DNA of 64,000 nucleotides, taken from Lysobacter_K koreensis (GTDB lineage Bacteria; Pseudomonadota; Gammaproteobacteria; Xanthomonadales; Xanthomonadaceae). Both the position numbers and the translations under genes were made by a program. Numbering within the stretch: position 1 is the stretch's first letter; each line of letters opens with the position of its first letter. The notes below the pieces were generated by a model, which searched no databases, had not been told where the DNA came from, and was given only the letters and a program-made list of their open reading frames with translations. Where the stretch lies: assembly GCF_042677045.1 (NCBI RefSeq), contig NZ_JBHTIH010000002.1, forward strand, positions 124,001 through 188,000, written 5' to 3'. Shown one piece after another: positions 20,138 to 28,732 of the stretch.

Positions 20138-20165
20138 AAAAGCCACCTTCGGGTGGCTTTTTTGT
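20138..20165 (+). terminator. Terminator after tRNA-Arg
   Basis: A perfect ten-base stem AAAAGCCACC (20138-20147) pairs with GGTGGCTTTT (20152-20161) around a TTCG tetraloop and runs into a T-rich tract. A second perfect 11-bp hairpin without T-run (20063-20073 with 20082-20092) lies between this and the tRNA and may be a 3'-end processing or stability element. Confidence 0.93.
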
Positions 20166-20170
20166 TTTTC

Positions 20171-20418
20171 GGCACGCGAAAGGTGTTCCGCAAGCTGCGG
20201 ATGCGAGCTGTGGATGGTGGACGCCCCTCCTTCACGGCCCTGGTCATTTTCACGCGACGCAGTTGGCCTCATCGCGGCCTGTGGATACGCTGAAGCTCCT
20301 CGTGCGGCTGTTCTGTGGAGCTCGTTTCCAGGCGGCCTCCGGCCGATGCGGTATGCACGGATCGGTTGTCGGCAAGTTCGTTACGGCTCCATCCGCCAGC
20401 TCGTGGCACGATAGTCGA
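20171..20418. other. Intergenic region before the FNR gene
   Basis: About 250 bp with no gene I can support. It must hold the promoter of the FNR gene, but I see no convincing sigma-70 pair, no Shine-Dalgarno sequence close to the ATG at 20419 and no TTGAT-N4-ATCAA box. FNR is therefore probably not autoregulated through such a site here. Confidence 0.4.
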
Positions 20419-21189
20419 ATGGCCGACCACGTCATCGATATCGTTCGTCTGCGCCGCGGCTGCGCGCAGTGCTCGCTGCAGCAGCTGTGCCTGCCCGCGG
20501 GCATCTCTGCCCACGAGTTGGTCCGCCTCGATGAAATCGTGCGGCGGCGCCGGCCGATGGAGAAAGGCGAGCGCTTGTTCCGCTTCGGCGATGCGTTGTC
20601 GGCGGTGTATGTCGCCCGCGACGGCGCGTTCAAGACGATCAGCATCAACGAGGCCGGCGACGAACAGGTGATCGGCTTCCATTTGCCGGGTGAACTGGTC
20701 GGTCTCGACGCCCTCGGCTCGGGGGCCCATCGCTGCGAGGCGGTTGCGCTGACCGCGGCGAACGTCTGCGAGGTACCGTACACGGATCTGGCCAGCGTGG
20801 CGTCGCAGTTGCCGAGCCTGCAGCAGCAGCTGATGCGGGTCATCGGTCAGAGCGTCAGTCGTGATCACGACCACTTGGCAATGCTGGTGCGGCGCCAGGC
20901 CAACGAGCGAATCGCGCTGTTCCTGCATGGACTGGGCGAACGCCTCACCCATATCGGCCAGTCTGGCACCGACTTCAAGCTGCCGATGAGCCGCGAGGAC
21001 ATCGCCAGCTTCCTGGGGTTGGCGCTCGAGACCGTCAGCCGCGGTTTCACCCGGCTGCAGGACGACGGCGTGATCAGCGTGTTCGGTCGCCGGGTCGAAA
21101 TCCTCGATACCGCCGAGTTGGACCGGCTCGCGCACGGTGCCGAGGCCGGCGCGACCCGCGCGCGCGAAGCCAAGCCCCAGGCTGGTTAG
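20419..21189 (+). CDS. fnr: FNR-type oxygen-sensing transcription regulator
   Basis: A 256-residue Crp/Fnr protein. Cys15, Cys18 and Cys24 (CAQCSLQQLC) reproduce the C-X2-C-X5-C pattern of E. coli FNR, and Cys117 in VCEVP corresponds to its fourth ligand, so it should carry an oxygen-labile 4Fe-4S cluster. The cyclic-nucleotide-type fold is followed by an HTH whose recognition helix reads ETVSRGF; Glu, Ser and Arg there contact TTGAT half-sites in FNR. It faces the cbb3 operon with 9 bp between stop codons, and that operon has an FNR box. It may be called anr by analogy with Pseudomonas. Confidence 0.93.
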   Translation: MADHVIDIVRLRRGCAQCSLQQLCLPAGISAHELVRLDEIVRRRRPMEKGERLFRFGDALSAVYVARDGAFKTISINEAGDEQVIGFHLPGELVGLDALGSGAHRCEAVALTAANVCEVPYTDLASVASQLPSLQQQLMRVIGQSVSRDHDHLAMLVRRQANERIALFLHGLGERLTHIGQSGTDFKLPMSREDIASFLGLALETVSRGFTRLQDDGVISVFGRRVEILDTAELDRLAHGAEAGATRAREAKPQAG

Positions 21190-21198
21190 TGAGCCGGC

Positions 21199-21927
21199 TC
21201 AGGCCGGCAGCGTGCTGCAGCCCATCGCGGTCAGCAGGGCGTGCAGAGCAGGTGTCCGAATCAGCCAAGGCGCCCCCAGGGTCAGCACGCCGGCCGACAG
21301 CACCAGCGCGCCGGCGGCCGCACGCCAGCCACTGCGCTGCAGGCGTTGGCCGATCCTCGCGCCCGACCAGGTCAACGGCAGCATCAGCGGCAACGTGCCC
21401 AGGCCGAACGCCGCCATCGTCAGCGCGCCGTTGCGGGCATCGGCCTGCAGCCAGGCGGCGGCAAGCAACGTGGTGCTGAGTCCGCACGGCATCCAGCCCC
21501 ACAGCATGCCCAACGCGATGCGCTTGCCGCTGCTGTTGGCCGGCAACAGGCGGCGCTGCAAGGGCCGCAACCCCTGCCAGAGCCGGCCCTTGCCCGGCGC
21601 CTGCAGGAAGGCCAGGCGGCCGTGGCGGTCGAGGAGCCGCAGTGCCGCGACCACCAGCACGACGCCGACCAGCATCCGCGCGCCGAGCGCTATCCACGGG
21701 CTTTGCGCGAATCCGACGATGCCGTGGCCGACGCCGCCGGCAATCGCGCCGGCCAGCACGTAGCCCAGCACGCGGCCCAGGTTCGGCTCGACCGCGTACT
21801 TCCAGCCCGCGCGCGGGCCCATCGCCGAAAATCCGGTCGCGATGCCGCCGCACATCGCCGCGCAATGCACCCCGCCCATGAGCCCGGTCAGCAGGGCTGC
21901 CCCCAGCGTGAGCCAGTCAATCGGCAT
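21199..21927 (-). CDS. TauE/SafE-like (UreH-domain) membrane protein of the cbb3 locus
   Basis: A 242-residue polytopic membrane protein, about six helices, opening MPIDWLTLGAALLTGLMGGVHCAAMCGGI. The H-C-x3-C-G-G motif in helix 1 and a second MPCG (GWMPCGLS) are typical of the sulfite-exporter-like family found at the end of cco operons, thought to help copper delivery or oxidase maturation. It overlaps ccoS by 11 bp and is the last gene of the operon. The transported species is not known. Confidence 0.85.
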   Translation of the reverse strand: MPIDWLTLGAALLTGLMGGVHCAAMCGGIATGFSAMGPRAGWKYAVEPNLGRVLGYVLAGAIAGGVGHGIVGFAQSPWIALGARMLVGVVLVVAALRLLDRHGRLAFLQAPGKGRLWQGLRPLQRRLLPANSSGKRIALGMLWGWMPCGLSTTLLAAAWLQADARNGALTMAAFGLGTLPLMLPLTWSGARIGQRLQRSGWRAAAGALVLSAGVLTLGAPWLIRTPALHALLTAMGCSTLPA

Positions 21928-22132
21928 CGGCGCCGCCTCCCGGTCGGTCGACGGGCCCCGGAGCGGATGTGCCGGCCGGCGCCTGCCGGTCGTGCGCGTC
22001 CTCGCGCAGGATGTCGATCGCCGGCGTGTCGAGGTCCTCGAACTGGCCGCGCCGCACCGCCCACACGAACGCCCAGATCGCCGCGGCAAGCAGCAGCAGG
22101 CTGAGCGGGATCATCAGCAGCAGGATGTTCAT
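21917..22132 (-). CDS. ccoS: cbb3 oxidase maturation protein CcoS
   Basis: A 71-residue single-helix protein opening MNILLLMIPLSLLLLAAAIW, with the conserved WAVRRGQFEDLDTPA segment after the membrane helix and a Pro/Ala-rich tail. CcoS is needed to insert cofactors into cbb3 oxidase. Its start overlaps the ccoI stop (ATGA), and its end overlaps the next gene, indicating translational coupling. Confidence 0.93.
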   Translation of the reverse strand: MNILLLMIPLSLLLLAAAIWAFVWAVRRGQFEDLDTPAIDILREDAHDRQAPAGTSAPGPVDRPGGGADAD

Positions 22133-24576
22133 CGCGCGGACTCCCCGGTGCCGGTGGTGCGGGTCAGGCGCAGCGCGTTCGCGGTCACCGCCAGCGACGA
22201 GATCGCCATACCGAGTGCGGCGAGCCACGGCGTGACCATGCCGGCCGCGGCCAGCGGCAGCGCGAGCAGGTTGTAGCCCAGCGCCCAGCCGAGATTCTGG
22301 CGCACCACCCGGCGGGTGCGCCGTGCAATCGCGATGGCTTGCGGCACGCGCGACAACGAGTGCCCGGTGAGCACCAGGTCGGCGGCGCGCTGGGCCAGCG
22401 CGGCGCCGTCGCCGAGCGCCAGCGAGACATCGGCGCCGCCGAGCACCGGCGCGTCGTTGAGGCCGTCGCCGACCATCGCGACCACGCGGCCGCGCTGCTG
22501 CAGCGTGCGCACGAAGGCGAGCTTGTCCTCGGGACTCTGGCGCGCGTGCGCCTCGCCGATCCCGACCTGGCGCGCGAAGCGCTGCACCGGCCCGGCCGCA
22601 TCGCCGCTGGACAGGTGCACCGCCAGTCCGAGTGCGCGCAGCGCATCGATCGCGGCACGGGCGTCGACGCGCTCGCTTTCCTTGAGCGCGAAGCGGGCCA
22701 TGGCGCGCTCGCCGTCGCCGAGCCAGAGCTGGCCGTCATCGGCGCCGCCGGCCGCAAAACCCGCCTGACCCAGGCGCCAGTGCCGCCCTTCGACCACGCC
22801 TTCGATGCCCTGGCCCGGCACGGCGCGCACGTCGTCGGCGTTCGGGGCGCCGTCGACCTGCGCGAACGCGGCCGCGATCGGGTGGCCGCTGTCGCGTTCG
22901 AGCGCGGCCGCGATGCGCAGCGCCCGCGCTTGGTCTAAGCCGGCGAATGCCTCGACCGCGGCCAGCACCGGCCGCCCGTCGCTGAGCGTGCCGGTCTTGT
23001 CGAACACGATGTCGGTCGCCTGCGCGAGCCGGTCGAGCGCGTGGTCGCGCACCGCGAGCACCCCGAGCCGTGCGAGTGCGCCATGCGCCGCGGCGAGCGC
23101 GGCCGGCACCGCCAGCGACAACGCGCACGGGCAGCTGATGACGAGCAGGGCGAGGGTGACCTCGAACGCGCGCGCCGGGTCGTGCACGCGCCAGCCGGCA
23201 TACACCGCCAACGTGGCGAGCAGCAGGCCGGCGACGAACCGGTGCGCGATGCGGTCCGCCGCCAGCGCCAGCGCCGGCCGCTGCGCCTGGGCCTGGTCGA
23301 CCAGGCGCGCGAGCTGCGACAGCCGGGTCGTGCTGCCGGTGCCGGTGACGCGCAGCCGCGCCGGCTGTTCGCGGCAGACGGTCCCGGCATAGACGCGGTC
23401 GCCGCTTGCCTTGTCGACCGGCGACGATTCGCCGGTCAGCAAGGCTTCCTCGAACCGCGCCGGCGCGAGCAGTTCGCCATCGGCCGGCACCACCTCGCCG
23501 ACCGCGACGCAGGCGATGTCGGCGATCGCCAGCGCTGCCAGCGGCACCGATTCGCGCTGGCCGTCGGCCGTCTCGCGCGTCGCGAACGCGGGCCGTGCCC
23601 GCGCGAGCGCATCGACCTGCGCGCTGGCGATGGCGCGCGCGCGCTGCTCGAGCATGCGCGCCGCCAGCAGCAGGAACACGAACATCACCGCCGCGTCGTA
23701 CCAGACGTGCGCGCCGCCGCGCACGGTTTCCCACACGCTGGCGAAGTAGGCCAGCAAGGTCGATCCGGCGATCAGGGTGTCCATGCCGAACCGGCGGTGC
23801 CTCAGTTCGCGCCAGGCCCCGGCCAGGAACGGCCAGCCGGCGTAGAACACCACGGGGGTCGACACCAGGAACGTGATCCAGCGGAAGAAGTCGCGCGTCG
23901 GCAGCGACATGCTCGACGAGAAGTCGAGGTACAGCGCCTCGGCCAGCATCATCGCCTGCATCGCGCCGAGCCCGGCGATGCCGATCCGGATCAGGTCGCG
24001 GTTGCGCGAGCGCCGGCGCTCGCGCTCGCGCGCCTCGCCGCTGGCCAGGTAAGGCCGGTAGCCCAGCGCCACCAGCCGCTGCAACGGTGCCGACAATGCC
24101 GTGCGCCGCGGGTCCCACGCCAGCCGGATCCGGCCGGTCACCGCGTTTGCGGTGGCTTCGAGCACGCCGGGCTCGCGCGCCAGCACGCGGTCGATCAGCC
24201 ACGCGCATGCGGCGCAGCGCATGCCGTCCGTGAGCAGGGTGATCTCGCGGCCGCCCTCGATCACGAGCGCATGTTCGGCCAGCACTTCGTCGCGATCCCA
24301 CACCCGCAGGTCGACCGCTTCGGTGCCGACGCGGCCCGCGTGCTCGCTGCGCAGGCGGTAGTAGTCGCCGAGGTCGGCTTCGCGGATCCACTGCGCGGCG
24401 GCCGCGCAGCCGTCGCAGCAGAATGCGCGGATCGCGCCATCGAACTGCAGCCGCGCCGGCGATGGCGGCAGCTCCTCGCCGCAGTGATGGCAGCCGCCGG
24501 CATCGGCCAGCCGCAGATCGCCGGGGTGTGCCACACCCGGGTCCAGCGCGATTGTCGTTGCCGCTGCGCTATTCAT
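22129..24576 (-). CDS. ccoI: Copper-exporting P1B-ATPase for cbb3 assembly
   Basis: An 815-residue CcoI/FixI-type ATPase (CopA2 class). The N-terminus has a Cys-rich domain (Cys29/32 in CHHC, Cys53/54/57 in CCDGC) and an HMA-like domain with C121-A-A-C124. Downstream are the membrane CPC motif (SCPCALSLAVP), the phosphorylation site DKTGTLSDG and the hinge GDGLNDAPV. It moves Cu(I) to the periplasm for insertion into CcoN rather than for detoxification. I chose ATG at 24576. It overlaps ccoS by four bases and follows fixH by 10 bp. Confidence 0.95.
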   Translation of the reverse strand: MNSAAATTIALDPGVAHPGDLRLADAGGCHHCGEELPPSPARLQFDGAIRAFCCDGCAAAAQWIREADLGDYYRLRSEHAGRVGTEAVDLRVWDRDEVLAEHALVIEGGREITLLTDGMRCAACAWLIDRVLAREPGVLEATANAVTGRIRLAWDPRRTALSAPLQRLVALGYRPYLASGEARERERRRSRNRDLIRIGIAGLGAMQAMMLAEALYLDFSSSMSLPTRDFFRWITFLVSTPVVFYAGWPFLAGAWRELRHRRFGMDTLIAGSTLLAYFASVWETVRGGAHVWYDAAVMFVFLLLAARMLEQRARAIASAQVDALARARPAFATRETADGQRESVPLAALAIADIACVAVGEVVPADGELLAPARFEEALLTGESSPVDKASGDRVYAGTVCREQPARLRVTGTGSTTRLSQLARLVDQAQAQRPALALAADRIAHRFVAGLLLATLAVYAGWRVHDPARAFEVTLALLVISCPCALSLAVPAALAAAHGALARLGVLAVRDHALDRLAQATDIVFDKTGTLSDGRPVLAAVEAFAGLDQARALRIAAALERDSGHPIAAAFAQVDGAPNADDVRAVPGQGIEGVVEGRHWRLGQAGFAAGGADDGQLWLGDGERAMARFALKESERVDARAAIDALRALGLAVHLSSGDAAGPVQRFARQVGIGEAHARQSPEDKLAFVRTLQQRGRVVAMVGDGLNDAPVLGGADVSLALGDGAALAQRAADLVLTGHSLSRVPQAIAIARRTRRVVRQNLGWALGYNLLALPLAAAGMVTPWLAALGMAISSLAVTANALRLTRTTGTGESAR

Positions 24577-24586
24577 CGTCGCTGCG

Positions 24587-25117
24587 CTACCGGTCCGGCA
24601 GCGCCGGGCGCAGGTTCGTCGCCTGCTGCCCTTTTGGCAGCCGACCGCGCAGGCGCCAGCGCGCGTCCGCCGGCCCGAGCTGGACGTTCCAGTCGTGGCT
24701 GCCGTCGACGCTGGCCTCGGTGCGCCAGCCCAGTTCGGTGGGCTGCAGCCGCAGCACCCGGTCCGCACTCGCATGCGTCGGATGCGCGAGGCTCAGTTGC
24801 AGCGGCACGGCGCGATCGAACGGGCCACTGACCGGCAGCACCTCGACCAACCCCCGTTCCGCATCGACGCGCACGATCGCGCTGAGTTTCTCGTTCCGCG
24901 CGACGCCGTCCGGACCCAGGTCGGTGGTCTGCACCTGCGCCATGCGCTGCACCGGCTCGCTGACCGCGTCGGTGCTGCCGTCGTTGGCGACGATCACCAT
25001 CAAGATGCCGCCGATCACCGCCGCGGCGACCAGCACCACGACCAGCCACACGATCGGCTGGCGCCAGGGCGAGGCGTGGCCCGGAGGCGTTGCGGGGGAA
25101 GGGGGCTGGATGGGCAT
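24587..25117 (-). CDS. fixH: FixH family cbb3 assembly protein
   Basis: A 176-residue protein with a Pro-rich N-terminus, one membrane helix (PIVWLVVVLVAAAVIGGILMVIV) and a periplasmic beta domain containing the FixH-like VSGPFDRAVPLQLSLAHPT segment. FixH/CcoH interacts with the oxidase subunits and is required for stable cbb3 oxidase. ATG 25117 overlaps the ccoG stop by one base. It lies between ccoG and ccoI, the classical fixGHIS order. Confidence 0.9.
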   Translation of the reverse strand: MPIQPPSPATPPGHASPWRQPIVWLVVVLVAAAVIGGILMVIVANDGSTDAVSEPVQRMAQVQTTDLGPDGVARNEKLSAIVRVDAERGLVEVLPVSGPFDRAVPLQLSLAHPTHASADRVLRLQPTELGWRTEASVDGSHDWNVQLGPADARWRLRGRLPKGQQATNLRPALPDR

Positions 25118-26676
25118 CACTGCGGTCCGAAGAAGCTGCTGTCGACCGTCTCGCGGGTGCGGCCGTCGCCGGACACGATCACGAAGCGCACGGCGTGCCG
25201 GCCCTTGAGCGTCGCCGGCGCGGTCGCCTCGACCGGCACCGACACGACCTGCTCGGCCAGCGCCTGCACCGTGCGGGGCCCGCCGCGCAGGACGATGCCG
25301 GGCGTGCCGGATTCGAGGCTGATGCGGTAACGCTGCGCGGCCGCGGTCTTGTTGACCAGCTTGAGGGTGTAGCCGTTGTCGATGCCGTCGTCGGTGACGC
25401 GGTACAACGCGTTGCGGTCGCGCAGCACCTCGGCGATCAGCGGGCTGCGCGCGGCGATGCCCCAGCTCCAGCCGGCCACCAGCGCCAGCAGCAGCGCGGC
25501 GTAGACGAACACGCGCGGGCGCAGCACGCGGGTCGGCTCGCCGTCGATCGCGTTCTGGGTCGAATAGCGGATCAGCCCGCGCGGGTAGCCCATCTTGTCC
25601 ATCACGTCGTCGCAGGCGTCGATGCATGCGCCGCACGCGATGCAGTCGTACTGCAGGCCGTTGCGGATATCGATGCCGGTCGGGCACACCTGCACGCACA
25701 TCGTGCAGTCGATGCAGTCGCCTGCGGCGTCCGCGGCGGGACGCGGCAGGGGTTCCTCGATCCGGGCCAGGAATGCGGCGTCGTTCTCCAGCCCGGCCTG
25801 GGCGCGCGCCTGCGCCATCGCGTCGCCGGCCGAGGAATGGCCGCCGGCGCGGAACACCAGTTCGTAGGCGAGCACCTTGTCGAGCACCCCGCGCCCGCGC
25901 GCGACCACGTCGGCCAGGCCGCGCCTGCGCGGCCCACGCGGTTCGCCGCGCAGCGGGTCGTACGCGATGATCAGCGTGTTGCGATCGAACATCGCGCTCT
26001 GGAAGCGCGCGTACGGGCACATGTATTTGCACACCTGCTCGCGCAATACGCCGGCGTTGCCCCAGGTCGCGAGCGCGTAGAACAGCACCCAGAACGTTTC
26101 CGTGCCGTTCCAGTCGAATGGCCACACGCGCACGGCGAGGCTCGTGATCGGGGTGAAGAAACCGACGAAGGTGAAGCCGGTCCACAGCGCGAACACGAGC
26201 CACAGCACGTGTTTGAATCCCTTGCGCAGCGCCTTCTCGCCGGTCCACCGGCCAGCATCGAGTTTCATCCGCTTGTGGCGGTCGCCCTCGGCCCGGCGCT
26301 CGATCCACAGGAACACCTCGGTCCACACCGTCTGCGGGCAGGCATAGCCGCACCACAGTCGCCCGGCCAGCGCGGTGACGAAGAACAGCAGCAGCGCCAG
26401 GATGATCAGCAGCATCGCCAGGAAGGTGAAGTCCTGCGGCCAGAACGTCAGCCCGAACACGTGGAACTTGCGCGCCGGCAGGTCGAACAGCACCGCCTGG
26501 CGGCCGTCCCACTGCAGCCACGGGAAGCCGTAGTACATGCCCAGCAACCACACCACCGCGAGCTTGCGCAGCCGGTCGAAGCGGCCGGCGACGTCGCGCG
26601 GGTAGACCTTGCGCTCGCTGACGTAGAGCGAGTCGCCGCCCGCTTCCAGCACATCGATGGGAATGGTCTTGCTCAC
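25117..26676 (-). CDS. ccoG: cbb3 oxidase accessory protein CcoG (iron-sulfur)
   Basis: A 519-residue polytopic protein with two 4Fe-4S clusters: C321-X2-C-X2-C-X3-CP and C345-X2-C-X2-C-X3-C. CcoG reduces Cu(II) to Cu(I) for cbb3 assembly. The membrane part has RLWCGYACPQTVWTE and CKYMCPYARFQSAMFD. The start is GTG at 26676 (VSKTIPIDVLE). An unusual Ala/Arg-rich insertion at about residues 251-318 separates GEPRGPRRRG from GDCIDC; in most homologues I know this linker is only about 10-15 residues. Confidence 0.93.
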   Translation of the reverse strand: MSKTIPIDVLEAGGDSLYVSERKVYPRDVAGRFDRLRKLAVVWLLGMYYGFPWLQWDGRQAVLFDLPARKFHVFGLTFWPQDFTFLAMLLIILALLLFFVTALAGRLWCGYACPQTVWTEVFLWIERRAEGDRHKRMKLDAGRWTGEKALRKGFKHVLWLVFALWTGFTFVGFFTPITSLAVRVWPFDWNGTETFWVLFYALATWGNAGVLREQVCKYMCPYARFQSAMFDRNTLIIAYDPLRGEPRGPRRRGLADVVARGRGVLDKVLAYELVFRAGGHSSAGDAMAQARAQAGLENDAAFLARIEEPLPRPAADAAGDCIDCTMCVQVCPTGIDIRNGLQYDCIACGACIDACDDVMDKMGYPRGLIRYSTQNAIDGEPTRVLRPRVFVYAALLLALVAGWSWGIAARSPLIAEVLRDRNALYRVTDDGIDNGYTLKLVNKTAAAQRYRISLESGTPGIVLRGGPRTVQALAEQVVSVPVEATAPATLKGRHAVRFVIVSGDGRTRETVDSSFFGPQ

Positions 26677-26684
26677 AGCGCGGG

Positions 26685-26981
26685 TTACTCGGGCGGCAAC
26701 GACTTGTTGAAGCGGCTCGCCGGGCGCAGCAGCAGCCAGGTGAACAGGCTCGACGACGCGGTCGCCAGCCAGAACGTGAAGAAGCCGACGGTGTAGCCGG
26801 CGCTGCGCGTGATCCGCAGCTGCGGGAACGTCATGTCGCGCAGTTCCAGCGGGTCGACGAAGGCGAAGAACACCATCGTCGCCACCCCGGCGGCGAAGAA
26901 GCTCGGCCACAGCACCGCGCCGACCCGCTGCGCCATCGGCCGCGGCGGATGGTCGAACGACGGGGCAGGGCGCACGCTCAT
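26685..26981 (-). CDS. Small membrane protein in the cco operon
   Basis: A 98-residue protein with two predicted membrane helices (VLWPSFFAAGVATMVFFAFV and AGYTVGFFTFWLATASSSLFTWLLL) and polar ends. ATG 26981 overlaps the ccoP stop by four bases, and the stop lies 8 bp before the ccoG start, so it is translationally embedded in the operon. I do not recognise a named family. Its place between ccoP and ccoG, with no homologue in the Rhizobium or Pseudomonas operons I know, suggests a lineage-specific assembly factor or small subunit. Confidence 0.82.
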   Translation of the reverse strand: MSVRPAPSFDHPPRPMAQRVGAVLWPSFFAAGVATMVFFAFVDPLELRDMTFPQLRITRSAGYTVGFFTFWLATASSSLFTWLLLRPASRFNKSLPPE

Positions 26982-27934
26982 CTGGCCGGTTCCGAGTTGG
27001 CCGCGGACGCGGATCCCGCCGGTGCCGGCCGGTTCGACAACGACCACACGTACGCCGCCACCAGCCGCGCGCGGGTCTCGCCGAGCAGTTCGGCGTGCGC
27101 GGGCATCACCCCGTGGCGGCCGTTGACGATCGTCTCGCGCAGGCTGGCGGTGCTGCTGCCGTGCAGCCAGTAGTCGTCGGTGAGGTCGGGCGCGCCGAGC
27201 TCGGTGTTGCCCTTGCCGTCGACCCCGTGGCAGGCCACGCAGACGCCGTCGTAGAGCTTCTTGCCGGTCGACGCGAGGTAGTCGTTCTGCAGCGACTTGC
27301 CCGGCGCCGCCAGCGTGCGCACGTAGGCAATCACGTAGTCGACTGCGTTGTCGCCGCCAATGCCGGTCAGCACCTTGCCCCACTCGGGCATGACGCCTTC
27401 GCGCCCGTCCATCACCGTCTGCAGGATGCGCTCGGGCTCGCCGCCCCAGTGCCAGATGTCGTCGGCGAGGTTCGGGTAGCCGATCGCGCCCTGCGCCGAC
27501 GAGCCGTGGCAGGTCGCGCAGGTGTTGGCGAAAATCGATTGGCCCAGCGCCCGCGCCGCCGGATCGGCCGCCAGTTGCGGGATCGGCGCGCCGTCGTAGG
27601 CGCGGAACGTCTCGGCCAGGGTCGCGTTGCGCGCGGCCTTGTCGCGCTCGTGCTCGCGCGCCGAACTCCACTGGCTGTAGCCCTGGTACGTGCCTAGGCC
27701 GCCGTACCAGAACAGGTAGCCGATGCCGAACGCGATCGCCAGGTAGAAGCCGTTGATCCACCAGCGCGGCATCGGCTTGTTGTACTCGGTGATGTCCTCG
27801 TCCCAGTAATGGCTGGTGTCCTCCGGCTTCGGGTCACCCGGCCGACGCCTGGCGGTCCACCACAGCAGCCAGGCGATGCCGAGGATGTTGAGCGCGAGCA
27901 GGGCGATGACGTACCACGACCAGGTGGCGCTCAT
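26978..27934 (-). CDS. ccoP: cbb3 oxidase subunit III, dihaem cytochrome c
   Basis: A 318-residue membrane-anchored dihaem cytochrome. The N-terminal helix and HYWDEDITEYNKPMPRWW are the CcoP signature. Two c-type haem sites follow, CATCH and CVACH, each with downstream Met candidates (EGVMPEW and HGVMPAH). It passes electrons from cytochrome c to CcoO and CcoN. It overlaps ccoQ by four bases and the small membrane protein by four bases. Confidence 0.97.
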   Translation of the reverse strand: MSATWSWYVIALLALNILGIAWLLWWTARRRPGDPKPEDTSHYWDEDITEYNKPMPRWWINGFYLAIAFGIGYLFWYGGLGTYQGYSQWSSAREHERDKAARNATLAETFRAYDGAPIPQLAADPAARALGQSIFANTCATCHGSSAQGAIGYPNLADDIWHWGGEPERILQTVMDGREGVMPEWGKVLTGIGGDNAVDYVIAYVRTLAAPGKSLQNDYLASTGKKLYDGVCVACHGVDGKGNTELGAPDLTDDYWLHGSSTASLRETIVNGRHGVMPAHAELLGETRARLVAAYVWSLSNRPAPAGSASAANSEPAR

Positions 27935-28104
27935 GGCTGCGGTTTCCCGTTACCGGCGCTGGCGCCCTGGTGGCCGGCGTCGTCCTCGTCGAGGGCGAGG
28001 CGCGCGGCGCGGTCGAAATTCTGCTGGTGCTGCGGCCGCCAGGCCCAGGCCCAGATGGCGACGAACAGCAGCAGCAGCAGCAGTGTGACGATTCCCGAAA
28101 GCAT
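27931..28104 (-). CDS. ccoQ: cbb3 oxidase subunit IV, CcoQ
   Basis: A 57-residue protein: one membrane helix (IVTLLLLLLFVAIWAWAW) followed by RPQHQQNFDRAARLALDEDD, the usual CcoQ tail with its conserved Phe-Asp and acidic stretch, and a short Gly/Ala-rich end. CcoQ stabilises the interaction of CcoP with the core enzyme. It starts 3 bp after the ccoO stop, and its TGA overlaps the ccoP ATG. Confidence 0.93.
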   Translation of the reverse strand: MLSGIVTLLLLLLFVAIWAWAWRPQHQQNFDRAARLALDEDDAGHQGASAGNGKPQP

Positions 28105-28107
28105 CGC

Positions 28108-28722
28108 TCAGCCTCCCTTGGGTGCGTGCTTGCCGAGGCCCTGCAGATAGGCCACGACCGCATCGAGTTCGTTCTTGCCGGCGACCTCGCCGGGCGCCTT
28201 GGCAATCTGCGCGTCGGTGTAGGGGTCGCCCAGCCGCTGCAGCGCCTTCATCCGGTCGGCCACCTGGCTACCGTCGACCGGCGTCTCCAGCAGCCACGGG
28301 AACGCCGGCATGTTGGATTCGGGCACCACCGCGCGCGGATCGGCCAGGTGCACGCGGTGCCAGTCGTCCGAATAGCGGCCGCCGACCCGGGCCAGGTCCG
28401 GACCGGTGCGCTTGGAGCCCCACTGGAACGGCCGGTCGTAGACCGACTCGCCGGCCAGCGAGTAGTGGCCGTAGCGCTCGGTCTCGAAGCGCAGCGTGCG
28501 CACCATCTGCGAATGGCAGTTGTAGCAACCCTCGCGCACGTAGACGTCGCGCCCGGCCAGCTGCAGCGGCGGATACGGCTTGACCCCGGGCAGCGGCTCG
28601 ATCGCCTCGGCCTGGTACATCAGCGGCACGATCTCGGCCAGGCCGCCCAGTGAGACCGCGACCGCGACCAGCACCGCCAGCAAGCCGATGTTCTTCTCGA
28701 TTTTTTCGTGTCCAAGGCTCAT
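28108..28722 (-). CDS. ccoO: cbb3 oxidase subunit II, monohaem cytochrome c
   Basis: A 204-residue membrane-anchored cytochrome c. The N-terminal helix is followed by the CcoO haem site REGCYNCHSQM and by GPDLARVGGRYSDDWHRVHL, both characteristic, with a distal-Met candidate in ESNMPAFPW. It relays electrons to CcoN. The frame is open to 28755, but MSLGHEKIEKN at 28722 matches the family start. It lies 10 bp downstream of ccoN. Confidence 0.97.
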   Translation of the reverse strand: MSLGHEKIEKNIGLLAVLVAVAVSLGGLAEIVPLMYQAEAIEPLPGVKPYPPLQLAGRDVYVREGCYNCHSQMVRTLRFETERYGHYSLAGESVYDRPFQWGSKRTGPDLARVGGRYSDDWHRVHLADPRAVVPESNMPAFPWLLETPVDGSQVADRMKALQRLGDPYTDAQIAKAPGEVAGKNELDAVVAYLQGLGKHAPKGG

Positions 28723-28732
28723 CGGTAGCTCC

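Noticed and set aside
19750..20170. tRNA-Ser/tRNA-Arg as attachment site of a genomic island
   Set aside because: No integrase, no direct repeat of the tRNA 3' end and no change in composition follow; the next genes are the conserved FNR and cbb3 loci.
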